The position numbers were made by a program, and so were the translations under genes. The notes under the pieces are model-generated. The model was not told the origin of the DNA and did not search any database. It was given only the letters and a program-made list of their open reading frames with translations. Source: an archaeon (GTDB lineage Archaea; Asgardarchaeota; Hermodarchaeia; Hermodarchaeales; Hermodarchaeaceae). From it: a DNA stretch of 6,740 bases. Location of the stretch: assembly GCA_016550425.1 (NCBI GenBank), contig JABXGS010000263.1:1-6740 (forward strand). The letters run 5' to 3'. This document shows, piece by piece, positions 1 through 5,795 of this stretch; position 1 is the first letter of the stretch, and each line of letters starts with the position of its first letter.

Positions 1-97
1 AAAATAGATCGGGGTTAAAAGCGAATCCTGGCACGGTGATATGCGTGAGGAGTAGTCCGCTGTTTGCATCGATTAGCCAGATGCCGTAAAGTACCAT
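1..97 (-). CDS. N-terminal fragment of a small protein, possibly longin/roadblock-like
   Basis: Only the first 32 codons are present; the gene continues past the left edge. It starts at ATG 97-95, and a strong GAGGTG ribosome-binding site (112-107) lies 9 bases upstream. The peptide begins MVLYGIWLIDANSGLLLTHI and continues VPGFAFNPDLF. The pattern is a hydrophobic strand, then Asp-Ala-Asn-Ser-Gly at a turn, a second strand, and then an acidic/Phe segment. From memory, this resembles the first beta-hairpin of the small longin/roadblock-type proteins that are abundant in Asgard archaea and often sit beside small GTPases; with 32 residues this stays an inference. The frame is open upstream to about position 190, but no ATG occurs there, so the ATG with the ribosome-binding site is preferred. 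It could equally be an unrelated hypothetical protein. Confidence 0.5.
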   Translation of the reverse strand, partial: MVLYGIWLIDANSGLLLTHITVPGFAFNPDLF

Positions 98-106
98 TGT
101 GGCATA

Positions 107-112
107 CACCTC
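107..112 (-). promoter_or_regulatory. Ribosome-binding site GAGGTG for the left-edge gene
   Basis: GAGGTG on the minus strand is a six-base complement to the CACCTC core of the archaeal 16S rRNA 3' end. It sits 9 bases before ATG 97. It decides the start, because the same frame is open further upstream. Confidence 0.55.
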
Positions 113-183
113 GCACTTGAAAGAACCTTGAATTTGGAGAGTATCTTTCAGTTCCCGCAGATAACCAAAGATGCATACAGCCG

Positions 184-194
184 CGTTTTATACA
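184..194 (-). promoter_or_regulatory. Possible TATA element of the left-edge gene
   Basis: The minus strand reads TGTATAAAACG here, the most TATA-like run in the 189-base gap between the glycosylase stop and the left-edge gene. Transcription beginning about 25 bases downstream would give a leader of roughly 65 bases. This is longer than the leaders inferred for other genes in the window, so the call is tentative. Confidence 0.3.
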
Positions 195-258
195 AGCTTT
201 GGCAATTCTGCCTCTGCCGAACATCCCATTTAATACTGTTCCTTCTAGTGAATTTCCC

Positions 259-267
259 AAAGAAAAA
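259..267 (-). terminator. T-rich tract after the DNA glycosylase gene
   Basis: About 20 bases past the glycosylase TAG stop the minus strand reads TTTTTCTTT. Archaeal RNA polymerase can stop at T-rich tracts without a hairpin, so this is a plausible end for the yhfC-fpg transcript. No clear stem is present. Confidence 0.35.
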
Positions 268-286
268 TGGAGTTTCACGTAATCCG

Positions 287-1099
287 CTAGACTTGACATT
301 GTCGACAGAAATTCGCAACTCGCAGCCCGGATTTCACCGAGGAAATCGTTGTTGAACACACAGGACAGCGTGCACCACCTTTCCCGTGCACCTGAAGAAA
401 ATCACGCACTTCAAATTGAAGTTCATCCCCAACTCGAGAAGAAATCGTTTTGATGGCATGTTGAAGCACCGATTTCATCGCTGAATATAACGTGTCGATT
501 TCAGTTTCCGTTAAACTGGATCGCCTTCGAAAGGGTAACACATGGGCTGCAAACAAAATTTCATCTGCATAGGCATTGCCAAGACCAGCAATGAAACGTT
601 GATTGACCAAGACATGTTTAATGAGCGCATTGAATTGCCGAATACGACTTCGAAACACAGCGAGTGTTAAAGCTGAATCAAGTGCATCTGGGCCTTGACT
701 ATCGTAGTTGGGGATCAATGATGTGGGTTCTCCTTCAAATAATAGATAGAGTTTACCCATGTTTTTGGCATCAATATACCGTAAGTCCCAGCCAGTATCA
801 AGTTGAAGCCGGAATCCCATTTTTTTCTGTTTCTTCGTCGAAGGGGATTGAAGCCTGAGTCTTCCAGCAAGCATGAAATTAATGAATAATCGCGCTTCGG
901 GGCTGAAATGAAAAATAAGGACCTTCCCGTAACGTGAGAAGGCTTTGAGGGAACGGTTTCGGAGTTCTTGATTGAATTGCTCTGCGGTGGGTCGCCGTAG
1001 TAGGATTGGGCTCCCGATTTCCGCGTGCTGGATAGTTCGTCCAGTGAGGGTCCGGTTGAGCACATCTTTGGCTACTTCAAGGTCTGGTAACTCGGGCAC
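287..1099 (-). CDS. fpg: Formamidopyrimidine-DNA glycosylase (Fpg/MutM family)
   Basis: Base-excision repair enzyme that removes oxidised purines such as 8-oxoguanine and formamidopyrimidines and then nicks the abasic site. The 270 residues match the usual family length (about 270). The start is MPELPDLE, giving the catalytic N-terminal Pro2 and Glu3; the start codon is GTG, and GGAG lies 4 bases upstream (1107-1104). Lys59 follows the Gly-Lys loop. The helix-two-turn-helix region contains Lys161 and GLGNAYADE with Asn175. The C-terminal zinc finger has Cys245, Cys248, Cys265 and Cys268, with Arg260 in its loop. The DNA-intercalating residues differ from E. coli: by alignment Met74 is Leu77, Arg109 is Lys112 and Phe111 is Met114, and His71 is Asn74. 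It follows the YhfC-like gene by 36 bases and may share its transcript. Fpg is uncommon in archaea, so transfer from bacteria is likely but not shown here. Confidence 0.93.
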   Translation of the reverse strand: MPELPDLEVAKDVLNRTLTGRTIQHAEIGSPILLRRPTAEQFNQELRNRSLKAFSRYGKVLIFHFSPEARLFINFMLAGRLRLQSPSTKKQKKMGFRLQLDTGWDLRYIDAKNMGKLYLLFEGEPTSLIPNYDSQGPDALDSALTLAVFRSRIRQFNALIKHVLVNQRFIAGLGNAYADEILFAAHVLPFRRRSSLTETEIDTLYSAMKSVLQHAIKTISSRVGDELQFEVRDFLQVHGKGGARCPVCSTTISSVKSGLRVANFCRQCQV

Positions 1100-1130
1100 A
1101 GTGCTCCGCTCGCATCTATCTTTCCAGATG

Positions 1131-1140
1131 AGGATTTAAG
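1131..1140 (-). promoter_or_regulatory. Possible internal promoter element for fpg
   Basis: The minus strand reads CTTAAATCCT across the stop codon of the upstream gene, about 35 bases before the fpg GTG. It resembles the CCTTAAA elements in this window and could give fpg its own short transcript. A run of this length can arise by chance, so co-transcription with the upstream gene is equally possible. Confidence 0.2.
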
Positions 1141-1927
1141 TGGGTTTTGTCTCGGGTTCCAGTTCTGGTTCAAGCGGTGGTCCGCCTTCACGTTTGAGCA
1201 ACCAATACGCTAAGACAAGGAAGATGATGGCAAAGATGGCGAAAAGACATTCGGTAAGGATTCCAGCAATAATCGGATCCATTACTGGGTACAGGACATA
1301 CTGCAGAATCATTAGTGGGATATAGTCAAACAGGAAGTGCACTAGTATCGCTAAGAATGCAAAGATGAAACGACTATGCCAGACCGCTAACGCAACAAGA
1401 ATCGTTGCGGATACATGGAAGATGATAGCAATATTCCGTTCAAAAGCCCCTAAGATGAAATTAAGGACCAGATAAGATTCAGGAGGTAAGGGAATGATGG
1501 TGATGAGGAATTCATAGAGAAAGCCATAGGTCAAAACCGTAAGTACATAGAGTAGGAGCGCTTCACAAATCCCCCAGCCGAGACCAAAACTAAGGGCATG
1601 TTTAACGGTCTTGATGAAGGAGGGATATTTTCTCACAAATCCGTATTTAATGCCCTCCTCAAAGAGCCCAGCTAAGAATGCTCCCAAAAAAATCATGAGA
1701 GCAATGTAGATAGCATAGAAAGGCGGGGTGATAGTAAGTCCCCAAAGATCGAGGACTAGAAGAATTGGTGTTCGAGCTAGTAAGGCAATAAACCAGAAGA
1801 GTCCACCAATGAATGCTGATAGCCACATGCTCCCTTTAGAGCGAGCAATTAACAGAAACACGAGAAATGCAGGTAGGACGGCGATGAGGCTACCAATGAT
1901 AGCGACAAGAATAAGAAACAGGCTCAT
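1136..1927 (-). CDS. YhfC-family intramembrane metalloprotease (CPBP/PrsW-like)
   Basis: A 263-residue polytopic membrane protein with about seven to eight hydrophobic segments. Conserved polar residues inside membrane helices mark the YhfC (DUF2324) branch of the PrsW/CPBP protease superfamily: Glu90-Glu91 with Lys94 in FEEGIKYG, Glu122 in GLGWGICEALL, Glu163-Arg164 followed by His171 in ERNIAIIFHVS, and His197 with Asp201 in HFLFDY. These would form a metal-dependent active site in the bilayer. No substrate can be read from the sequence. The short C-terminal tail (about 246-263) is rich in Pro and Glu and is probably cytoplasmic. The ATG start has GGTG 6 bases upstream (1937-1934) and a CCTTAAAC element 54 bases before it. 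It is divergent from ahcY and 36 bases upstream of fpg. Family assignment is by motif recall; proteolytic activity is unproven for most members. Confidence 0.78.
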   Translation of the reverse strand: MSLFLILVAIIGSLIAVLPAFLVFLLIARSKGSMWLSAFIGGLFWFIALLARTPILLVLDLWGLTITPPFYAIYIALMIFLGAFLAGLFEEGIKYGFVRKYPSFIKTVKHALSFGLGWGICEALLLYVLTVLTYGFLYEFLITIIPLPPESYLVLNFILGAFERNIAIIFHVSATILVALAVWHSRFIFAFLAILVHFLFDYIPLMILQYVLYPVMDPIIAGILTECLFAIFAIIFLVLAYWLLKREGGPPLEPELEPETKPT

Positions 1928-1960
1928 TCTTTACACCAATTTCTCCTTAGTAATAACATG

Positions 1961-1970
1961 CCATAAATAA
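1961..1970 (-). promoter_or_regulatory. Alternative TATA-like run upstream of the YhfC-like gene
   Basis: TTATTTATGG on the minus strand lies 34 bases before the ATG. It is closer to a textbook TATA box than CCTTAAAC at 1988-1981, but would leave only a leader of about 10 bases. Which of the two is used cannot be settled from sequence. Confidence 0.25.
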
Positions 1971-1981
1971 CTGTAGGCATG

Positions 1982-2030
1982 TTTAAGGATTCATCTTTTT
2001 ACTACTCTAAGAAGTGGTGAAATCCTTAAA
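1982..2030. repeat. Inverted repeat in the yhfC-ahcY divergent spacer
   Basis: TTTAAGGATT (1982-1991) is repeated as its exact reverse complement AATCCTTAAA (2021-2030). Allowing one bulged A (2020) and one G-U pair, the pairing extends inward through 1992-1995 and 2016-2019 to 14 pairs, leaving a 20-base loop. The loop contains a further imperfect palindrome, ACTACTCTAAGAAGT (2001-2015). Each arm also reads as an outward-facing CCTTAAA promoter element, so the symmetry may be two divergent promoters, a dyad for a regulator, or both. Confidence 0.6.
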
Positions 2031-2031
2031 G
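2024..2031 (+). promoter_or_regulatory. Candidate TATA element of ahcY
   Basis: CCTTAAAG lies 36 bases before the ahcY ATG. With the usual archaeal distance of about 25 bases, transcription would begin near 2053-2057, giving a very short leader that still contains the GGTGA ribosome-binding site. It is the right arm of the inverted repeat. Confidence 0.4.
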
Positions 2032-2057
2032 GAAAGAACCGGCTCAACACTCCAGTA

Positions 2058-2062
2058 GGTGA
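2058..2062 (+). promoter_or_regulatory. Ribosome-binding site GGTGA that fixes the ahcY start
   Basis: GGTGA lies 5 bases before ATG 2068. An in-frame GTG at 2059 falls inside this site, so the longer reading that adds three residues is very unlikely. Confidence 0.65.
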
Positions 2063-2067
2063 ATTTC

Positions 2068-3324
2068 ATGGTAGACCACAAAGTTCGAGATCTGGCTCTT
2101 GCTGAAACCGGTCGCAAGAAAATCGATTGGGCAGAATCGCAAATGCCTGTTCTCGTGAGCATTCGAAAGAAATTCGCAAAATCTAAGCCCCTTGAGGGAT
2201 TGCGGATTTCTGGCTGCCTCCATGTAACGAAAGAAACTGCAGTGCTGGTTGAAACCTTTGTTGCGGCAGGCGCAGAAGTCGCGTGGAGTGGTTGTAATCC
2301 CTTATCAACTCAAGATGATGTTGCCGCAGCATTAGTGGCAAATGATGTTTCGGTATTTGCTTGGCACAATCTAAACACGGAAGAATACTATTGGTGCATC
2401 GATCAAACGCTTAAGATTAACCCTCAACTAACCTTGGATGATGGCGCTGATCTTATTTTTCGTGTACATACCAAGCAACCCGAGTTAGTTGAGAAAATTC
2501 TCGGTGCATCTGAGGAAACCACCACGGGTGTCCATCGTCTTCGAGCGATGGCTGCGGATGGTAAACTCAAATACCCTGTCATTGCGGCTAACGATTCGGT
2601 GACGAAACGAGAAATGGATAATATCTTTGGCACGGGGCAATCCGCGCTAGATGGTGTTCTTCGGGCCACAAATATCCTCTTTGCAGGCAGCACGGTTGTT
2701 GTCGGCGGATTTGGTCATTGTGGGCGAGGACTTGCCCAACGTGCTCGAGGGTTAGGTGCTGACGTCATTGTAACCGAGGTTGATTATCTTCAAGCCTTGA
2801 AGGCGCGTATGGAAGGGTATCGTGTGATGCCCATGATTGAAGCAGCTCGTCTTGGAGATGTATTTATCACGTCTACAGGCATGCGTGATGTGATTACCAA
2901 GGAGCATTTCAAAGTCATGAAGGACCGAGCAATTTTAGCAAATGCTGGTCACTTCAACGTTGAAGTCAATGCTGAAGAATTAGCAAAGATGGCTAAAAGT
3001 GAGCGTGTAATTCGGGAAAATAACCGCGAGTACACGTTGAAGGATGGGCGTCGGATTTACCTCTTAGGTGAAGGTCGATTGGTCAACCTTGCTGCTGCTG
3101 AAGGTCATCCATCATCGGTGATGGACCTATCTTTTTCCAACCAGTTCTATGCGATGCTATACCTGAAAGAACATCATAAAGAGCTGTCTAACGAAGTCTA
3201 TGTGCTTCCTCGAGAAATTGATCAAACCATTGCTAAATTGAAGCTCGACTCCATGGATATTAGTATCGACCAACTAACTCCCGAACAACAACGCTATCAT
3301 CAAGCCTATGCAGAAGGCACCTAA
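2068..3324 (+). CDS. ahcY: Adenosylhomocysteinase (S-adenosyl-L-homocysteine hydrolase)
   Basis: Cytoplasmic NAD-dependent enzyme that reversibly splits S-adenosylhomocysteine, the by-product of methyltransferases, into adenosine and homocysteine. The 418 residues contain the full set of family motifs: CLHVTKETAVLVET with His52, GCNPLSTQDDVAAAL at 75-89, DDGADL with Asp124/125, EETTTGVHRL with Glu149/150, NDSVTK with Lys180 followed by Asp184, and the NAD-binding GGFGHCGRG (213-221) with Glu237 in TEVD. Further on come NAGHF and EGRLVNLAAAEGHPSSVMD. It ends shortly after LTPEQQRYHQAYAEGT and lacks the Lys/Tyr tail through which bacterial and eukaryotic subunits close the neighbour's NAD site, as is usual in archaea. 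ATG is chosen over the in-frame GTG at 2059. In some archaea the enzyme prefers S-inosylhomocysteine; this cannot be judged here. It is followed 86 bases later by a creatininase-family gene. Confidence 0.97.
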   Translation: MVDHKVRDLALAETGRKKIDWAESQMPVLVSIRKKFAKSKPLEGLRISGCLHVTKETAVLVETFVAAGAEVAWSGCNPLSTQDDVAAALVANDVSVFAWHNLNTEEYYWCIDQTLKINPQLTLDDGADLIFRVHTKQPELVEKILGASEETTTGVHRLRAMAADGKLKYPVIAANDSVTKREMDNIFGTGQSALDGVLRATNILFAGSTVVVGGFGHCGRGLAQRARGLGADVIVTEVDYLQALKARMEGYRVMPMIEAARLGDVFITSTGMRDVITKEHFKVMKDRAILANAGHFNVEVNAEELAKMAKSERVIRENNREYTLKDGRRIYLLGEGRLVNLAAAEGHPSSVMDLSFSNQFYAMLYLKEHHKELSNEVYVLPREIDQTIAKLKLDSMDISIDQLTPEQQRYHQAYAEGT

Positions 3325-3398
3325 CCAATCAATCCTGCCCAACACGAGCACTTTTCAGTGAGAACCAATCGTAATCTAACCCCTAAACATGAACTGAA

Positions 3399-3403
3399 GG
3401 TGG
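3399..3403 (+). promoter_or_regulatory. Ribosome-binding site GGTGG supporting a TTG start
   Basis: GGTGG lies 7 bases before TTG 3411. The first in-frame ATG, at 3432, has no comparable site, so the unusual TTG start is preferred. A CCTAAAC run at 3382-3388 is too close to serve as a TATA box for a transcript carrying this site. Confidence 0.5.
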
Positions 3404-3410
3404 ATTCGGT

Positions 3411-4193
3411 TTGTCAGATGTAAAACCCTTTATGCTCGCCAAACTCACCTGGGAAGAAGCCAAAGCCCTCTTCGAAGAAACAGACATCGCCATCATTCCC
3501 GTCGGTTCCCAAGAGCAACATGGCCCGGCACTTCCGCTTGATAATGATGCCTTTCAAGCTCAAGAGTTTGCTTACCTTGTTGCGGATAAGCTTTGGCCAA
3601 AAATCAAAACCGCAATTGCACCCCTTATCTCCTATGGCGTCTCGCCTCATCATATGCCCTTTTCTGGCACCATCACCCTCCGACACGAGACCTTTATCGA
3701 CCTGATTGTGGATGTTGGAAAAAGTCTTGCACAGCACGGTGCAAAGAAAATCATCGTCATGAATAGCCATGGAGGCAACACAGCAGCCTTATCCATAGCT
3801 CTTCGAAAGCTTCATGATGAGGAAAGTTTGTGGTGTGTGGGCATCGAATGGTGGAAAATCACTAGCGATTTAGTAAAAGAAACCTTTGAACCACCCCATT
3901 TCCATGCAGATGAAATGGAAACCTCCGTTGCCTGGGCTCTTGGGCAACGAGTGCTCGAAGACAAGCGCGTGGATGAACCCGGTCGCGAACCAATTCCCGG
4001 ATTTACTAAAGCTACTATGTTTCCCCCGCAACCCCACATCATGCCCATCTGGGATACTACTGACTTTACTGATTCGGGCACAATTGGGTATGCAACACGT
4101 GCTGACCCGAAAAAAGGTCAGAAAATTGTGGATGAGGCGATTAACCGCATTAGCGCATTTATCGAAAAAGTCGCTAAAACGAAAAAGAGCTAA
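3411..4193 (+). CDS. Creatininase-family metal-dependent amidohydrolase
   Basis: A 260-residue cytoplasmic hydrolase with the metal ligands of the creatininase fold: Glu35 and His37 in VGSQEQHGPALPL, Asp46 in LDND, His120 in NSHGGN and the acidic pair Glu168/Glu170 in HADEMETS. SYGVSPHHMPFSGTITL (74-90) is the usual substrate-side segment, and GYATRADPKKGQKIVDEAI closes the protein. Members open cyclic amides or remove formyl groups, including creatininase itself and the archaeal deformylase ArfB of riboflavin/F420 synthesis. Nothing visible tells which reaction this one performs, so no gene symbol is given. It starts at TTG with GGTGG upstream; the alternative ATG 3432 would remove seven residues but no motif. 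It lies 86 bases after ahcY on the same strand and could be co-transcribed, which may suggest a role in nucleoside or one-carbon turnover; this is inference only. Confidence 0.87.
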   Translation: MSDVKPFMLAKLTWEEAKALFEETDIAIIPVGSQEQHGPALPLDNDAFQAQEFAYLVADKLWPKIKTAIAPLISYGVSPHHMPFSGTITLRHETFIDLIVDVGKSLAQHGAKKIIVMNSHGGNTAALSIALRKLHDEESLWCVGIEWWKITSDLVKETFEPPHFHADEMETSVAWALGQRVLEDKRVDEPGREPIPGFTKATMFPPQPHIMPIWDTTDFTDSGTIGYATRADPKKGQKIVDEAINRISAFIEKVAKTKKS

Positions 4194-4210
4194 TGTAGTA
4201 CGGGATTCGG

Positions 4211-4216
4211 TTTTTT
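4211..4216 (+). terminator. Poly-T terminator after the creatininase-family gene
   Basis: Six consecutive T residues begin 18 bases past the TAA stop, in the 41-base convergent gap before the oppositely oriented Ig-like gene. A T run without a stem is the expected archaeal terminator form. Confidence 0.4.
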
Positions 4217-4234
4217 GGATTTGCTGAATTCACT

Positions 4235-5176
4235 TTACTCTGCAACTTCTTTCTCTTTTGTGAACCAGTAGAGAAGCAACACAATGGCCACTATAACAGA
4301 GATGGCAACTGCAAGAGGAGTTAGTAGGGGGAGAAGGGGTTGTGGAGGTATTTCGTTTACCACGCCCATGATGACTTGTGCGAGTTCAAGATTGCCTGCA
4401 TAATCAAAAGCTAAAGCTTCAATTGCATAGACAAACCATCCAATTGCTGTCGTAGTATTCCAGGCATACGTGTATGGTGCTGAAGAAAACGTTCGGTTAA
4501 TAATGGGATAGTCCGAAATGGACTGGGATTCTGTGATGGTGAGTTCAACTCTTTGAATGCTACTTCCTTCATCATAAGCACGGATTGTGATGTTAACTAT
4601 GGTTCCACCAGGAATAATCCTGGCATCTGGAGGACTATCAATTATCACCTGAGGTCTAGTCTCATCAATGATGGTGTAATGGTAGTAGGAACTGCCGTTC
4701 ATTTGAATAGTTGAAAAGCTACTGATATCAGTGGCGTTGATATAGTATTCAACAAAACTTAGCCAAGGCTGTGCAGGTATTACAGTAGAATATTCAGCTC
4801 GGGTTATATTTGCCATTGGAATGGAAGTCCAGGTTCCATTATCTACTCGGTAGAAAAGAGTCACATGGCTAATGCTGCTCGTGTTTTCGAGTACGTCGCA
4901 GGTTATGATGGGAGTATCCGAATATTCGACCATCGATGGGTTCTGCGAAATATTACCAACAATTGGTCCTAGATTTAGCGATCTTGTTTTTTCTAGAACA
5001 GAAAGGAGTTTGATTTCAGGAGTGTCAATTTGAGTAGCATATGAATTGTGGCAGTTTGAGGATGAAGGCGCGAGAAGTAGGATTCCAACCTTGGTAGGAG
5101 CTAGGTGTTGGACACTACTCGAAATAAGTAGTAAAGATGAGAAAAAAACAAGACCAAGTAAAAGAGACCGACGCAT
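4235..5176 (-). CDS. Secreted Ig-like protein with C-terminal membrane anchor
   Basis: A 313-residue envelope protein of unknown role. Residues 1-22 (MRRSLLLGLVFFSSLLLISS) form a signal peptide or N-terminal anchor. Residues about 70-172 and 174-273 look like two Ig-like beta-sandwich repeats; the first has VTLFYRVDNGTWTSIPM and VEYYINATD, the second VNITIRAYDEGSSIQRVELTI and AFDYAGN, typical of archaeal surface proteins. A helix at about 285-304 followed by FTKEKE leaves a short charged cytoplasmic tail, so most of the protein is outside. Nine N-X-S/T sequons (Asn75, 98, 113, 123, 147, 160, 195, 227, 240) suggest N-glycosylation. Two cysteines (42, 93) could pair. The ATG at 5176 has GGGGA 4 bases upstream; a TTG 13 codons earlier has no such site and would precede the signal peptide. 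Possible roles include an S-layer-associated, adhesion or binding function. Confidence 0.72.
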   Translation of the reverse strand: MRRSLLLGLVFFSSLLLISSSVQHLAPTKVGILLLAPSSSNCHNSYATQIDTPEIKLLSVLEKTRSLNLGPIVGNISQNPSMVEYSDTPIITCDVLENTSSISHVTLFYRVDNGTWTSIPMANITRAEYSTVIPAQPWLSFVEYYINATDISSFSTIQMNGSSYYHYTIIDETRPQVIIDSPPDARIIPGGTIVNITIRAYDEGSSIQRVELTITESQSISDYPIINRTFSSAPYTYAWNTTTAIGWFVYAIEALAFDYAGNLELAQVIMGVVNEIPPQPLLPLLTPLAVAISVIVAIVLLLYWFTKEKEVAE

Positions 5177-5229
5177 TGTATCCCCAAATACTGTAAAATT
5201 ACAAATGTAAATCAATACTTAACCAGATT

Positions 5230-5236
5230 CTTTAGG
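5230..5236 (-). promoter_or_regulatory. Candidate promoter element CCTAAAG of the Ig-like gene
   Basis: CCTAAAG on the minus strand ends 54 bases before ATG 5176, the same spacing as for three other genes in the window. It suggests the Ig-like gene has its own promoter in the 77-base gap after the four-helix membrane protein gene. Confidence 0.35.
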
Positions 5237-5253
5237 TTGCCTATATGCCAGTT

Positions 5254-5724
5254 TTAAATAACTTCGATAACATCTCTTTCCCGGACTTCTCGCTTGCTGC
5301 GAATGCCCATAACGCCAGCGGCTAATCCTAAGAACACACCAATGAGGAGGCTAAAGCCTCCAAAGGCTATGGCGATGAAACTGATGAAGAGTGTAAAAAT
5401 GGAGAACACGAGAATAAGCGCAGCACCTGCTCGTCGGTTGATAAATCGCATAAGCGCAGCACCTAGCAGGAGCATGAGGGAATAGAAGATCGATACGCCA
5501 ATCATGGTGCTCATCATCATTAGCATCATTGCTTGGTAGGACAAGAACCAGGGGTCACCTCCAGGAGCCATCCAAAGGAGTGTTTGCCGGATGATTTCGG
5601 TGATTTGGTAAATGGCAAAGAGATTGAACACGATAGCAAAGAGCGCAATGGCGGGTTCCCGGAGAGGCTTCTCAGGATCCCCTTTGATGAGTTCACTTAC
5701 CAGAGTCTGTTTTTCCGAAAACAC
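5254..5724 (-). CDS. Four-helix membrane protein of unknown function
   Basis: I do not recognise a family. From GTG 5724 the product has 156 residues: a charged N-terminal segment (about 1-24, with EKQTLVSELIKGDPEKP), then hydrophobic segments at about 25-47, 63-89, 99-120 and 121-142, and a charged C-terminal tail (SKREVRERDVIEVI). The second segment is very rich in methionine (AMMLMMMSTM). The charges predict both ends in the cytoplasm. GTG 5724 is chosen because GGAGG lies 7 bases upstream and a CCTAAAAG element 56 bases upstream, matching other genes here; ATG 5763 would add 13 residues, has no good ribosome-binding site and would lie near or before the predicted transcript start. It is divergent from the permease gene and upstream of the Ig-like gene, so an envelope role is possible. 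Confidence 0.65.
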   Translation of the reverse strand: MFSEKQTLVSELIKGDPEKPLREPAIALFAIVFNLFAIYQITEIIRQTLLWMAPGGDPWFLSYQAMMLMMMSTMIGVSIFYSLMLLLGAALMRFINRRAGAALILVFSIFTLFISFIAIAFGGFSLLIGVFLGLAAGVMGIRSKREVRERDVIEVI

Positions 5725-5731
5725 ATTCCAG

Positions 5732-5736
5732 CCTCC
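5732..5736 (-). promoter_or_regulatory. Ribosome-binding site GGAGG that favours GTG 5724
   Basis: GGAGG on the minus strand lies 7 bases before an in-frame GTG. It would be inside the coding sequence if translation began at ATG 5763, where only a weak AGGA is present. Confidence 0.5.
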
Positions 5737-5773
5737 AATGTCATTTACTATGAATAGGTTCATGTCCTAGAAG

Positions 5774-5785
5774 TAAAAGCTTTTA
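5774..5785. repeat. 12-base perfect palindrome TAAAAGCTTTTA
   Basis: This palindrome lies in the divergent spacer between the four-helix membrane protein and the permease. It overlaps the CCTAAAAG element of the former (5787-5780), so it could be an operator or simply an A/T-rich promoter. Confidence 0.4.
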
Positions 5786-5787
5786 GG
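5780..5787 (-). promoter_or_regulatory. Candidate promoter element CCTAAAAG of the four-helix protein gene
   Basis: CCTAAAAG on the minus strand ends 56 bases before GTG 5724. A transcript start about 25 bases downstream would fall near 5758, giving a leader of about 30-35 bases that contains GGAGG. Confidence 0.4.
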
Positions 5788-5795
5788 TATAGGCT

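Noticed and set aside
98..190. Upstream in-frame extension of the left-edge gene
   Set aside because: The frame is open to about 190 but has no ATG, while GAGGTG stands at the right distance before ATG 97. The only other start is GTG within that ribosome-binding site.
128..355. Plus-strand open frame of 75 codons opposite fpg and the spacer
   Set aside because: It is antisense to the fpg C terminus, has no ribosome-binding site, and its composition is unlike the real genes.
15..359. Minus-strand open frame of 114 codons overlapping the fpg end and the left-edge gene
   Set aside because: Its first part is a shifted reading of the fpg zinc-finger region, and its end reads antiprotein-like sequence across the left-edge gene. 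It has no ribosome-binding site and no domain-like pattern.
1928..2067. SAH-responsive riboswitch upstream of ahcY
   Set aside because: The spacer pairing does not resemble known SAH riboswitches, and the predicted transcript begins just before the ribosome-binding site, leaving no room for an RNA switch.
2059..2067. GTG at 2059 as the ahcY start
   Set aside because: It lies within the GGTGA ribosome-binding site of ATG 2068 and has no site of its own.
3346..3362. Small stem CACT-TTTC-AGTG after ahcY as a terminator
   Set aside because: The stem is only four pairs and no T run follows. Read-through into the creatininase-family gene is just as likely.
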